Of a stretch of DNA of 64,000 bases, positions 11,136 through 22,464 are shown piece after piece. Origin of the DNA: Culex pipiens pallens (taxonomy: Eukaryota > Arthropoda > Insecta > Diptera > Culicidae); contig NC_068939.1 of assembly GCF_016801865.2 (NCBI RefSeq), forward strand, positions 73,336,100 to 73,400,099. The letters run 5' to 3'. The notes under the pieces were generated by a model. It was not told the DNA's origin. It worked only from the letters and a program-made list of their open reading frames with translations, and did not search any database. Positions within the stretch are counted from its first letter, which is position 1; every line of letters starts with the position of its first letter. A program made the translations under genes and the position numbers.

Positions 11136-12090
11136 TCTTCTTCTATATATATAAAAAATTTCGACGGTTTTGTTCGAACGCGAATCAATTCAACACGGAA
11201 CGTCGGATCGAGGTGCTCTTTGTTGCGTTGGGTTCGTATAATTCCAACGAAAGTTCTTACGCCAAAAAGTAACAATTTTGGCAACTCTGGAACCGATTCC
11301 GGAAATCTGTGGATTGTATGGGAAAAGTTACGTAAAATCAAATTTTGATCACAGGAGGCTGAATAAGCATAAAAACTTCAAAACGTCAACAAACGAAAAA
11401 AAGGAAGAACGAAGTTTGTTGGGTAAGGCTTGTTTTATTATAACATTTTTTGTTAATTTTTATGTTAAAAAGTAAAATATGTAAAACAATTTTATCTTTA
11501 CAATATTTTTTTTAATTAAGGTGAAGCCGTTGATCATTTTCGAAGAAAATTTATCATCACTATAAAATATCCTGTAGAAAATTCAATTTAACGAATTTCA
11601 GCACCAAAAGGAATCAGCATGTGCCGGTTGTTGCCTTCTTGAAGCCACTGAAAGAATTTTTGATCTAAATCAATTGTGCTTCAAAATTTATATAATTTTG
11701 CGGCACAGTCATTGACGTCCTAGTTGACAATCATTGATTAATGACGATTTCCATAACTTTACAAGGAATGGAGTAATCGTTACCAAAAGGAATCAGCATG
11801 TGTAGGGCACTATTCTAAACAACTTGTTGAAGGAATTTTGTCAAAATATTGAAAGCGACGCAAAATTTATATCTTTGAACAAAAAATCATGACAATGATG
11901 GAAGTTTTCACGTTAACCGTAACATGTAAAATGGCGGAAATCAGTGTTTTCGACCATTAAGCATAAAATCATTTCTTCAAATTAAGAACTAAGCTAAACT
12001 TTTTTGAAATGGTTGTCAATATTTAGCAATTTCCTTTTTTCAAATGGAAATTGAAAATATCTATAAATGATAAATGATTATTCTTAAATA
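11136..12090. repeat. Diverged repeat sequence (family N and others)
   Basis: ACCAAAAGGAATCAGCATGT occurs twice, near 11604 and 11783, suggesting an old internal duplication. CCGTAACATGTAAAATGGCGG near 11920 matches a segment at about 17125. The first 300 bp (11140-11440) look like other degraded intron sequence. No gene is seen. Confidence 0.4.
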
Positions 12091-13030
12091 CAATGCAGTA
12101 TGCACCTCATTATCTCGCCAGGTGCTTTGCTCAAAAGGTCAGGCGGGTTCCTCGGGGCCAGAGACTTAACGAATCTTCATCAACACAAAGCCCAATCAAG
12201 CTTTGCGCAAAGTTTGAGGCGAAATCCCCAAGGGCAATGGGGAGAACGACCACGTCCAGCCAACGGAAAATTAACGGCCAGAATAAAGATTTACCATGCT
12301 CAAGCTTGCAGGAACACGGTTGTTGCAAGAAAAACTTTTAATTGCTTTCCGTGATCACTGACTTGGTACACCAATTACGTAGGTTTTAGGATTCTTTTTC
12401 ATCAATAGTTGGTTGAAGAAGTTGTAAGTTTCTCGAGCGTTGCACATGCCTGAACGCCACGGAATTACCCTTGAAAGTTACACGCAAGGATCGTGGAAAG
12501 TACCCACTTGGAGAGTGAGCATTATAAATTAAGGGCGTTCTTCCGGTTTCCGTATGTTGTTTATGAACGATAGAGAGGCAATACCTCCTTCTCTAGTAAG
12601 TACCTACTCGGAAGAGGAGTGTTAGTGGATCGATAGAGGGCGCTTCTAATTCATCGAGTGAATAAATTTTCTCCCTTCCCTCAACCCCTACCGGAAGACG
12701 ACCTTGCTCTTGCTATCTGGCAAGGATAAGAACTTCAGATTGGAAGACGAGCGCCGCGCACAGATGGTTCATTACCGGGGCTGACGAAGACTAATTGTTT
12801 GAGAAATTGCTTGATTGCTAAAACTACATCAAGCCTCACCAATACGGGGCCTGGGGCTTTTCCAAGAAGCGGGAGGAAGATGCGATGTTAGCGATATCCT
12901 GCGTTCGCAGAGGTCGTGTTAAAGAGGAAAATTGAGTATTAATCATGGTTATCGCCTCCATAATTGATTATTAATCAGTGGAAAGATGCTGAAATACCTT
13001 GTAACGGAGTAAACCTATACCTGACCGATT
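12090..13030. other. Single-copy island, candidate conserved noncoding DNA
   Basis: Non-repetitive and moderately GC-rich. At 12941-12981 it contains the homeodomain-type word ATAATTGATTATTAATCAG. Three overlapping short open frames near 12093-12354 lie on both strands and look like chance. I do not see splice sites that would make an exon here. Confidence 0.4.
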
Positions 13031-13034
13031 CTTT

Positions 13035-14913
13035 CGTGACGGGACAACGTTTGTACGCATATGTTTTCAGTTTTTTGCTGTTAACTTTAAAATCTGTGGG
13101 AAAAGGTACCAATATTTATACAAATTTGGAAAGTACATTAAATTTCCAATAAGATTCACTCCAGCAAATATTTAAAAACACAAAGTTTGAGTCAAGTGAG
13201 ATACAAATGTAGCGTGACGGGACAACATCGTACAATTGGATCATTTTGATTTTTATACACAAAAGTCAAGAACTCTGCTCTCCTAGTAAGTGTTTGAAAA
13301 AACCTTTTTCTGCAGTTGTTTCTAAATTGAAAAACGAAGATTTTGCTTCGTAGACCACCCAATTTCGTGAAATTTTGTTGATTTGACAGGTACTTCTTTT
13401 CGTGACGGGACAACGCAGATATTTTGCAAAAGAGGGTTTTGCTCGCGTTGTCCCGTCACGAAATGAAGCAATTGTGAAAATCTCTACTGACTAGTCAACT
13501 TTAACTAATTTAGGGTCGCTGAGCTCGAATATGACTCCTAGAATACTCCAAAGTATTCAGGGAATGTGCAATCCAAGATGGCGGCCAATATGGCGGTGCT
13601 AGAATATTCGATATTTTATAAAGAAATGTTACCGGCAATGAGCAGGTCAAATTCAACAAAGGGTTGCTGAACTCGAATATGAGCCCTAGAATATTCCAAA
13701 ATACTCAGGGAATGTGAAATCCAAGATGGCGGCCAATATGGCGAAACTAGAAAATTTGATTTTTTTTCAGATGTGTAACATGCAATCAACGGTTCAAATT
13801 CAACTAATTTGGGGTCGCTGAACTTGAATATGTGCCATAGAATACTCCAAAGTACTCAGGGAATGTGCAATCCAAGATGGCGGCCAATATGGCGAAGCTA
13901 AAAAAAGATATATTTTTTTCAGATATGTAACAGGCAATCACGGATCAAATTTAACTAATTTGGGATCGCTGAACTTTAATATGAGCCATATAATACTACA
14001 AAGTTTTAAGATAATGTGCAATCCAACATGGCGGCCAATATGGCGAAGCTAGAAAATTTGATTTTTTTTCAGGATTAACAGGCAATCAACTAGTCAAATT
14101 TAACAAATTTGGGGTCGCTGAACTCGAATATAAGCCATATAATACTTTAAAGTACTCAGGGAATGTGCAATCCAAGATGGCGGCCTATATGGCGAAGCTA
14201 GAAAATTGAATTGCATTCCCTGAGTACTTATTTATTTATTTGTCAACGTATTTGGCATTATGCCGCACAGACTGTTCCAAGGACTTTAGAGTATTCTAAG
14301 GATTATATTCGAGTTCAGCATCCCCAAATTAATTAAATTTGACATGTTGACTGCCTATTACATTTCTGTATAAACATTTTCAATATTCTAGGTTCGCCAT
14401 CTTGGCCGCCATCTTGGATTGTACATTCCCTGAGTACTTTGGAGTATTATATGGCTCATATTCGAGTTCAGCGACCCCAAATTAGTTAAATTTGACTAGT
14501 TGATTGAACCTAAAAATCCTTTTATGGTGGTTTTTCCATTCAGCCGCCATATTAGACGCCATCTTGAATATCTCGCTTCCCTTTGAGACTCAGGAAAATC
14601 AACAGGCAAATTTGGATTCAGGAGGGTCGATTTAGTCTAGATCGATCAAAAACTGACCTGTTACACGATTTGCTTTTAGACACGACAAATGAGCATCTTT
14701 TTTTGAATTCGTGCCTTGACCAAAAAATTGGCGTGACGGGACAACGCAAACTTGCGTCAGTCGTAACTCTGGTTCCTTTTGACCAATTTTCGATTTCTAA
14801 TAAGCATTTTAAAGGGTTTTTCGAGTACGAAGAGAATCCAAAATATGATGCAAATCCAATTTCAAGAACGATTGCAAATTAAACAATTGTCATTTTTCGT
14901 GACGGGACAACGC
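13035..14913. mobile_element. Element with six copies of CGTGACGGGACAACGC
   Basis: The 16-bp motif occurs at 13035, 13213, 13401, 13445 (inverted), 14732 and 14898. The copies cluster on both sides of the 150-bp array, which seems to have inserted into the element. Interspersed subterminal motifs of this kind are typical of transposase-binding sites. True ends and TSD were not resolved. Confidence 0.55.
13490..14575. repeat. 150-bp tandem array with AAGATGGCGGCC, then inverted copies
   Basis: Five direct units are marked by ATCCAAGATGGCGGCC at 13571, 13719, 13870, 14021 (one change, CAACATGG) and 14170, so the spacing is 148-151 bp. Two inverted partial units follow (near 14402-14420 and 14540-14572). 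Each unit also carries GGGTCGCTGAACTCGAATAT and CTCAGGGAATGTGCAATCC. Overall it is a foldback whose left arm has been expanded. Confidence 0.85.
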
Positions 14914-14929
14914 TTCTATATACCCCCTT

Positions 14930-16080
14930 TTTAAATGTCCTGTATAATGTTATACCTACAGAATCTGCTTTTGTCAACAAGAGGGCTTATAAAAGAGTCA
15001 TTTTACTATAAAATTCCGTTTAGAATGATTAAATATCTGCATTCCATCGATTGATTTGAGCAATTATTTAAAAAAGTTGGGAAAATTAAAAATTTTCAGC
15101 GTTTATACATTTTACAACTTCTGCTCACAGATATGTTTAGAATAAGAACTTTGGTGTGGAAATATGTTTTTTGTGTGGTTCAAATAGTTGGAAAACATGG
15201 AAAATTATCAGAACCATCCAAAGTACAACTTGAAAAAATGACTGCCTGGTAAACAAGCGCTAAGAATCGGTCACCTGTACCTGAGTAAGTAAAAAAGTTT
15301 GGTAGTGAGTGAGTCTCCATGATTAACGGTTTCAGTAATTCTGAAAAACCAAAAATTTCCATCAAATTAGTTCTCTGGATGCTTATCCCACACGTTCAAT
15401 CTTCTTCATTAATTACACTTCATGAAATTTTCAACAATGGTTTTAACTAACCCATAACTCTTCCACTATTCAACCGTTTTCAACAAAACCGCAAACGCTC
15501 CTCGCGGATTCCAAGCCAAAAATCAGAACCCCCGTTTAATGGGGGCCATAAAATAGGTGGACATTGCACCGTTTCAACGTGGCATTGCGTGGTCAAGAGT
15601 GATGATGGCAATAATGGGGTAAAAATAGTCATTGCCACCCTCCCCCCTTGACCAATATAACGCTGACTATGAGTTTATGCAAAACACCTGGGGGTTGACC
15701 GAGCAATTCTATGGGTAGAATCGACAAATTATTGCCAGCTGAATCACGCAAAGGCATTAAATCAACCAATTACCGTGCGACTCCATTATATTGAGGAATG
15801 CTCGAACAAATATTTTTTGTAACTCCATATCACACTGCACATCTTCCTTAAACTTTCCAAGATCCAATCACACTCGTAACAGACTTTACCAATCCGGAGA
15901 CGAACGGAATAAATCAATTTTCGCACTCTGTTTTGTTCTCGGCACGGTTGCCCATTTCCAATTTTCGTCCCCGAAGCATTTCCATCTGCAAACGGTCAAA
16001 TTAAGTTTCGAATTGATTCACTTCCGGTTGGCCAGCCATGCGATTGGAATCTAGTCATGGTGTGTTGTTGTTACATCATT
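14930..16080. other. Single-copy island, candidate regulatory DNA
   Basis: Not repeated elsewhere in the window. The part from 15480 is GC-richer, with CGGATTCCAAGCC, GGGGGCCATAAAATAGG and AATCAACCAATTACCGTG. No open frame with exon features. It may be an intronic enhancer. Confidence 0.4.
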
Positions 16081-16216
16081 GTAGCAGTACAGAGTTTTTA
16101 AAACAATTGTCTTTTTTTTTATAAATTGAATACGCATTCTAGAAGTTTTTGTTTATGTTATTTTTATGTTTTCATGTTTATTTTTCATATTTGCACCAAA
16201 ACACATAGTTTTCGTG

Positions 16217-16920
16217 TTAAGGGGTTACATACATGTAGAATATCTATTTTTTCATATTTCCGAATATTTATTAAATCCTTTAACAAGATGAATTTTAATC
16301 ACTCCTGAAAGTTTCATGAAGATATGTCATGATTTAAGTGAGTAGAAGACGATTTAAGTTTAAAGTTCTGCCATGCGCAAAGCGGACTGTCAAACTTTGT
16401 GAGCTTTTTTCTCGAAACACCGAGTTTATTTACGGGTGCCACGATATCTCGAGATTGGATGGAAAAAATTGGCTGAAATTTGGGGTGAAGACTCTCAACA
16501 TATATTCCGTGTGCATGACGAAGCCCGATTTTGAAATTTTGCTTTTTAAAAAAATACAAAAATCAAAAACTGACGATTTTTTATATGAAAAACACAAAAA
16601 TATTTTTATCTTTTTTTTAAATAAACTTTTTTTAAATCGGCCTTCGTCATGCACACAGGACCGGTTTAATGAGTCTTCACAAAAAATTTGAGCCCATTTG
16701 GTCGAAGCAGTGTTGAGATATCGTGGCACCCGTTTTTTGAAACTTCTAACTTAAAATAGCTATATCTAGGCAATGATGCAACGAAATGTCTTCAAATTTA
16801 TGTTGATAATTGTTAAAAATGTGTATGTTAATGCCCTGAAAACAAATTTAAAAAAGTTTGAGTGTGTGCCAATACCAACCATTGACATTTTTGACGATTT
16901 ACATGTATGTAACCCCTTAA
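16217..16920. mobile_element. Family M palindromic MITE, complete (704 bp)
   Basis: The ends are TTAAGGGGTTACATACATGT at 16217 and its complement ending at 16920, a perfect TIR of about 20 bp. Inner arms pair through ACGGGTGCCACGATATCTC and TGTGCATGACGAAG. TTAA at both outer edges could be a TTAA duplication (piggyBac type) or a TA duplication with AGGGGTTAC ends. The sequence alone does not decide. Confidence 0.85.
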
Positions 16921-17299
16921 GTCAGATTTCGAATAACTCAAAAGATTCGATTTTTCGTAAAATGGTGAAGTTTTGGAGCTTGGTCTTTAGAAGAGTTGTT
17001 GAAAATGCGTAGAGGAAATTTCTGGCTTGGTTGAAAATTAGGGTGGTTATAACTTTGTAAAATACTTGCAACGAATTTAGTTTTTTACATGTTTTGTGAA
17101 TTTTATCTGTACAATATTTTTTTAACTACCCGTAACATTTCAAATGGCGGAAATTTGTGTTTTTGTTCTATAAGCAAAAAAAAAATGTTTAAATTAAGAA
17201 CTAAGCAAAATTTTTCAAAATAGTTGTTAATGTTTAGCAATTAGGGCGGTTCAGGATTCAGTTAAGAGAAAAGTTAAATTCTGAGCACTGAGCACCGAC
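16921..17299. repeat. Family N relic
   Basis: The segment near 17125-17220 (CCCGTAACATTTCAAATGGCGG, GAACTAAGCAAAATTTTTC) matches 11920-12010. It is an eroded repeat between M and A2; no gene. Confidence 0.4.
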
Positions 17300-17486
17300 C
17301 TACCCAATTGGTCTTCTTTTTTATTTTTAATCCGGCTGACACTTTTTTGATTTCTTTGGTTAGCCCAAAGAGGCCATTTTGCATCATTAGTTTGTCCATA
17401 TAGTTTTCCAGCGTCCATACAAAATTTTTGCATGAAAATTCAAAAATGATTTTTTGATCGATTTGGTGTCTTCGGCTAAGTTGTAG

Positions 17487-17956
17487 CACGGGTATGAATC
17501 TTCAAGCAATTTCAATATGGCGACTTGTATCAGAAGAAAGTGAGGCATTTTCGCTAGTTCTCACTGTTCTGTGTTCTGCGTGCACGCCCGCAAACATCGA
17601 CCACGCACATACTAACACAAAGCGCCACCAAGAGGCAAAAGGTGATTACGAATATTTTTGGCAATTTTGTTACAAAATGTTCGGTTTTGCAAAAACAAAT
17701 AACAAAACCAACTTTTAAGTGTAGTTCGACTGTCAAACTTGTAATTCGTTGCTGATTTGTTCGAAAATTTGTTAAAAATATTTTTTTTTTTTTGCAGCAC
17801 TGCTTTTGGACGGACATTTTTGTTGACACCTCCTGGTTCCTTGGATTAGCCATGGATAATTTCGCAGTGTAATAAACAGGGCAGCTACCACCACGTGGTG
17901 CCACTGTTTCGAATGAGAAAATGATACAGGTTTTTCAGACGAGTTCCAATCCCGTG
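17487..17956. mobile_element. 470-bp MITE with CACGGG ends and 7-bp TSD GTTGTAG
   Basis: It interrupts the family A word GTTGTAGGTATGGATAAGG. GTTGTAG precedes it at 17480-17486 and follows it at 17957-17963. The ends are CACGGGTATGAA and the complement of CCAATCCCGTG. Some internal sequence is less AT-rich (17560-17640), but no coding is apparent. Confidence 0.7.
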
Positions 17957-18048
17957 GTTGTAGGTATGGATAAGGACTACACTGAAAAAAAAATGATACA
18001 CGGTAATAAAAAAAATTGGTGATTTTTTATTTTTTGTCACTTAGGCCA

Positions 18049-18495
18049 TTGCAAATATTTTTTGAAGTTTATGTCCCTCGACTCTGGCCACAGTCGAGGG
18101 GGGGGGGGGACAACAAAATAAAAAATATATAAAAATTTAAATAACAAGCCATGGTATTAACATTTGAATGAAAAAATTGTTTTAAAATGCATTTTACACC
18201 TGCCCAGTTGATTTGCAATCATTAGTTTTCAAAATATCAGAGTATCGAAAATATTTTTTTTTTTCGCCGAAAAAAAAACTTTTTGCGGTGCTGTACATTG
18301 GAATTACACAAAAATTGAAAAAAAAAATCATCATGCTAAATATGATTTGAAACGCGGAAAAATGCGTTTAAAATTGTTTCCAGTTGATTAGATACCTGAT
18401 TCCCTTAAAATTTGGAAGTTTTTTGAAAAAAAAATTTTTGTCCCCTGATTTTTTGGAGCGATTTTGAAGGGGGGAGGGGGACCTAAAAATTTATT
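18049..18495 (+). repeat. Old G-rich repeat inside A2
   Basis: It runs from GGCCATTGCAAATATTTTTT to CGATTTTGAAGGGGGGAGGG, with a G-run at about 18099-18110. Related sequence lies at 230-860 and 45120-45300. It is foreign to the family A consensus and therefore inserted. Confidence 0.5.
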
Positions 18496-18744
18496 TGCAA
18501 AAAAAAACATTATTTTTATTTTATTTTTTGTTTTATGATATGTTTAAGGGGACATCAAAGGCCAACTTTTCAGAAATTTCAAGAATGGGCAAAAAATCTT
18601 TGAACGAGTTATAACTTTTCGATTTAAAATAAATTTGCAATCAAAAAGTACTTCAGCGAAATTTTGATAAAGTGCACCGTTTTCAAGTTACAGACATTTT
18701 AGGTAACTTTTTTGAAAATAGTCGAAGTTATTCATTTTTTAAAA

Positions 18745-19180
18745 GAGCGAGTTGTGGCGCTATAACCACGGCAAATAGTGTCCAGGGCATTCGTGGAAAT
18801 ACAATGTCCCATCCCAGAGGGTCCCGGAGTACCAAACCTTCTTAGCATGGTGCTCCCAACGAATACAACCAAAAATCTCGGAGCGTATGGTGGTGTGTCC
18901 CCACGCTTCTTCCTCCCCTGTCGATTCAGAATTGTGTTGTTGTTCGAACACTCAGTGCTCAAACTCAACCCAATTACGAGTCATCTCTGCGATACGGCTT
19001 TACGCAGTAGGCCTGGCCGCTTTAACGCTTGTGATGTTTCAATGCATTCCGGTGCAATGGCGCACTACAAATGTTAATGAATGACAAGAAGAGTGCTAGG
19101 CGTCATCTAACCTAAGGCACTCTCCAGGATCCCTTCGAAAGATTGGCTGCGCTAGGGTCTGATTAGATTAGATTAGATTA
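18745..19180 (+). mobile_element. SINE or truncated LINE 3' end with (GATTA)n tail
   Basis: A 436-bp GC-rich insert begins GAGCGAGTTGTGGCGC and ends in four GATTA units. The 21-bp target duplication starts GAAGTTATTCATTTTTTAAA and is perfect (18724-18744 and 19181-19201). A 21-bp TSD plus a tandem-unit tail shows LINE-type target-primed insertion. A GTTCGAAC word near 18933 resembles a B box only weakly. Chance frames of up to 99 codons are not recognisable proteins. Confidence 0.85.
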
Positions 19181-20320
19181 GAAGTTATTCATTTTTTAAA
19201 ATTAGTGCCCATGTTTGCCCCCCTTTGAAAAAATTGAAAAGCTGAGATAATTCTCTATATTTTGCTTATTTCAACTTTGTTGATACGACCTTTAGTTGCT
19301 GAGATATTGCCATGCAAAGGTTTGAAACAAGAAAATTGATGTTTTCTTAGTCTCACCCAAACAACCCATCATTTTCTAATGTCGATATCTCAGCAACTAA
19401 TGGTCCTATTTTCAATATAAAAATATGAACTTTCGTGAAATTTTCCGATCATTTCGAAAATACTATTTTCAAAAAATTTAAATTAATACTAACATGTGGG
19501 TTGTTTGGGTGATAATTAGAAAACATCAATTTTCCTGTTTTTAAACCTTTGCATGGCAATATTTCAGCAACTAAGGGTCGTATCAACTAAGTTTACAAAA
19601 GTAAAACATAGAGAATTTTGTCAGCTTTTCAAAAATATTTTCTTCAGAGGTGGGCAAACATGGACACTAATTTTAAAAAATGAATAACTTCGACTATTTG
19701 AAAAAAAAAACTTATTTGAAATGACTTTAACTTCAAAACGGTGCACTTTATCAAATTTTTACTGAAGTACGTTTTAATTGCAAATTCGATTTTACATGTA
19801 AAAATGAAGTTGAAAAATTTGTGCGATCAATATTTCGATTATTTGAAAAAATGAGCATTGATTTAAAAACTCATAACTTGGTTAAAGATTTTTTGCCCGT
19901 TCTGGAAATTTCTGAAAAGTTGGCATTTGATGTCCTCTAAAACAAATAAAAAAAAAAATAAAATAAAAATAGGGTTTTTTTGCAAATCAAGTTTTAGGGA
20001 CAAAAAAGAAATTAAAAATCTTTTAAAAAAATTTACCGTGCATCATTTTTTCAGTGTAGTCCTTGTCCATACCTACAACTTTGTCCAAGACACCAAATCG
20101 ACCAAAAAATTGCTTCAAAAGATACAGTTTTTTTTTTTTGTATGGACACATCATTTTTGTATGGACAGCTGCTAAATTTGTATGGAAAATTATATGGACA
20201 AACTAGTGATGCAAAATGGCTTCTTTGGGCATAACAAAACCACCAAAAACATTTTAGCCGGATTAAAAAAAGACAAAAAAAAAAGAATGACCGAAATCTC
20301 AGCGAATTGCTCCACTTTTA

Positions 20321-20760
20321 AAGCTCTAAAAAACAAACAATTTCGTTTTTGAAAAAATAATTTTGTGTCAAAAGTAATAGCCATTTTAAGGTTAAAAATG
20401 AACAATGTTAAAATGGAACTATGAAAAAAGAACGTAAGCCAGGTTGCATTGCCAGGTTGAGATAATTTTCAAGGGAAAAGTGTAAGTGATCACCCTAACG
20501 AAATTCAAAAAATGTCTGCCCTCCGAATTGAGTCAAATTGTCAAAATATCGATTTTAATTCATATTTTGAGTTTCTATGTAAAATAATCATGTTAAAAAA
20601 ATTGAAACTCAAAAAATAAAAGACATACAATTTTGGTCTGTCACACAAAATAACATGCAATGAAATTCCTAATAACTTTCTAGATGAGAAAAAAATCCCA
20701 AAACATTCCTAGAAAGTTACATTTTATGAAACACCTTAATCGTGAACCAACCTAACATTC
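20321..20760. other. Short AT-rich spacer, nothing recognised
   Basis: It sits between A2 and the hAT element. TTAACATGCAATG-type words and A-runs only; no gene or clear repeat. Confidence 0.35.
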
Positions 20761-20768
20761 ACCTGAAA

Positions 20769-22455
20769 TAGAGCGTCCAATTTCCCGGGGTTACAAAATT
20801 CCCGGGAAACGGGAAATTTTCAACAAATTTCCCGAGAAACTATATTCACCTTTTGATTTATTTTCTGAATCTGCAAATACAAGATCGTTTCTTGAGCTTT
20901 TTCTGACTCAAAATTGTAGTTTAAAATGTTAACAAATCTTTATTCGCACTGAGTAATTTTCAAAAAGTTTCACAAGCTTGTTGCATGATTTTTGTGAAGC
21001 TAATAGCTTATGTATAATTTCCCAGTATCGGAATATTTGCAATATGAAAAACAACGAATTAAAAACAACAAATTAAACTTTTTTTTCCTTTTTAAGGTTA
21101 ACTGTAAATATTAATTAAAGAAATATTAACAGTTATCAGGAAAGCCCGAATGTTAACAATTGTTTTTCTAAATTATAATTGAATATTGAGGTTGACATGA
21201 AACACAAAATGACTTATTGACATCATGTTCTATACAATTTAGAATTGTATAATTTTGCTTCGATATTTATAAGTATAAAATTTCCCGGGAGTCTTGACCG
21301 AATTTCCCGGGAATCGAGAGGTCCGAAAATCGGGAAATTTTTCCCGGGAATTCCCGCTCGTCACCCTCTAGTCCCAAATGAATGAAAATATTATTGGTAT
21401 TTTTGTTGAGAAGGATTTTTGTAAATCAAAGCAATTTTATGCTCCACAACCATAAAATTGCTTTGAAATTTGTCTCAGTAACCATAAAGCTAAAATAAAA
21501 AAAAAAAAAAAAAAAAAACAAACTAAAAATTTAACTTGTGAATAAATAAATAAACATTGAATTTAACTTTGAAATCTACTTTCTAGCGCTTTTTAACTTG
21601 AAACACTATTTCATGAAATCACAACTCAAAGTTTGCAAACATTTGGAGCGAGTTTTTGAAATATAGTTGCATTCTTTGGGTAAATTTCATATGACACGAA
21701 GTTATTTTTTAATGGTTTTTCATGGTTTTATGATATGATTTTAGTTAAATGGTATTCAGCCTAATAAATTAACTAGATTAAAATAATTTTTATTATTTAA
21801 AAGTGATTGAAATTCAACGATATTTTTTCATATATAACCGTCTGACGCCCTTGGTAGCTCACGTGCTTCATAAATTTATATCTTCAATCTGTAATTTCTC
21901 GAATACTCAGAAACAAATTCTTCTCACAAACCTTTTTTTTTAAATTTAATTATATCAGTTCAATTTCCATCCAACATGTTCAAGGTAAAAAAAGTCAAAC
22001 AAATCTCAATGTTGATCTAGGCCGGAATATGTAAATATCTTATTTTCAAATGATATTACAAAAAAACCATTAAAAAGGTTCTCAAAAATAAAATAGTTTA
22101 TATTCATTCCAAAACAGCGTAAGATTTGTGGTCCAACATATAAGCAAACAATATTCCTAGTGGTGAATGCTTCAGAAATAAATATTATCTGAATTAAACC
22201 TTGACATGAAATTCACAGACAAGCTGATTAAAGTAGATGGAAATAAATAAAATCAAATCAGGTTCTCCAATTATTATTTTTTGTATAATTTCAAAACATT
22301 GGTGCCAAAAAGGTAGGAAAATGTATACTTCTGCTTGTATTTCGGGAATTCCCGGGAAATTTACAAATTTCCCGGGAAACGGGAAATATTTTTTTCCGGG
22401 AAATCCCGGGAATTCCCTGGAATTTTTTTCCCGGGACGGGAAATTGGACGCTCTA
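20769..22455. mobile_element. Non-autonomous hAT element, TSD ACCTGAAA
   Basis: The TIR is TAGAGCGTCCAATTTCCCG at both ends. ACCTGAAA flanks it perfectly (20761-20768 and 22456-22463), and an 8-bp TSD is diagnostic of hAT-type elements. CCCGGGAA words are repeated near both ends and at 21285-21365. There is no transposase frame, so it needs a helper. The internal end-like CTCGTCACCCTCTA at 21357-21370 may mark a nested relative. Confidence 0.85.
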
Positions 22456-22464
22456 ACCTGAAAG

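Larger units (their letters stand above)
17300..20320. repeat. Family A foldback A2 with three insertions
   Basis: The left arm starts near 17305 and the right arm ends ATGACCGAAATCTCAGCGAATTGCTC at about 20320. Arms meet near 19495, where part of the centre is deleted. The left arm holds a 470-bp MITE (17487-17956), a G-rich old repeat (18049-18495) and a SINE-like insertion (18745-19180). Short open frames inside are not genes. Confidence 0.75.

Noticed and set aside
18778..19084. Overlapping frames of 63-99 codons on both strands
   Set aside because: They sit within the GATTA-tailed retroposon and resemble no protein I recognise.
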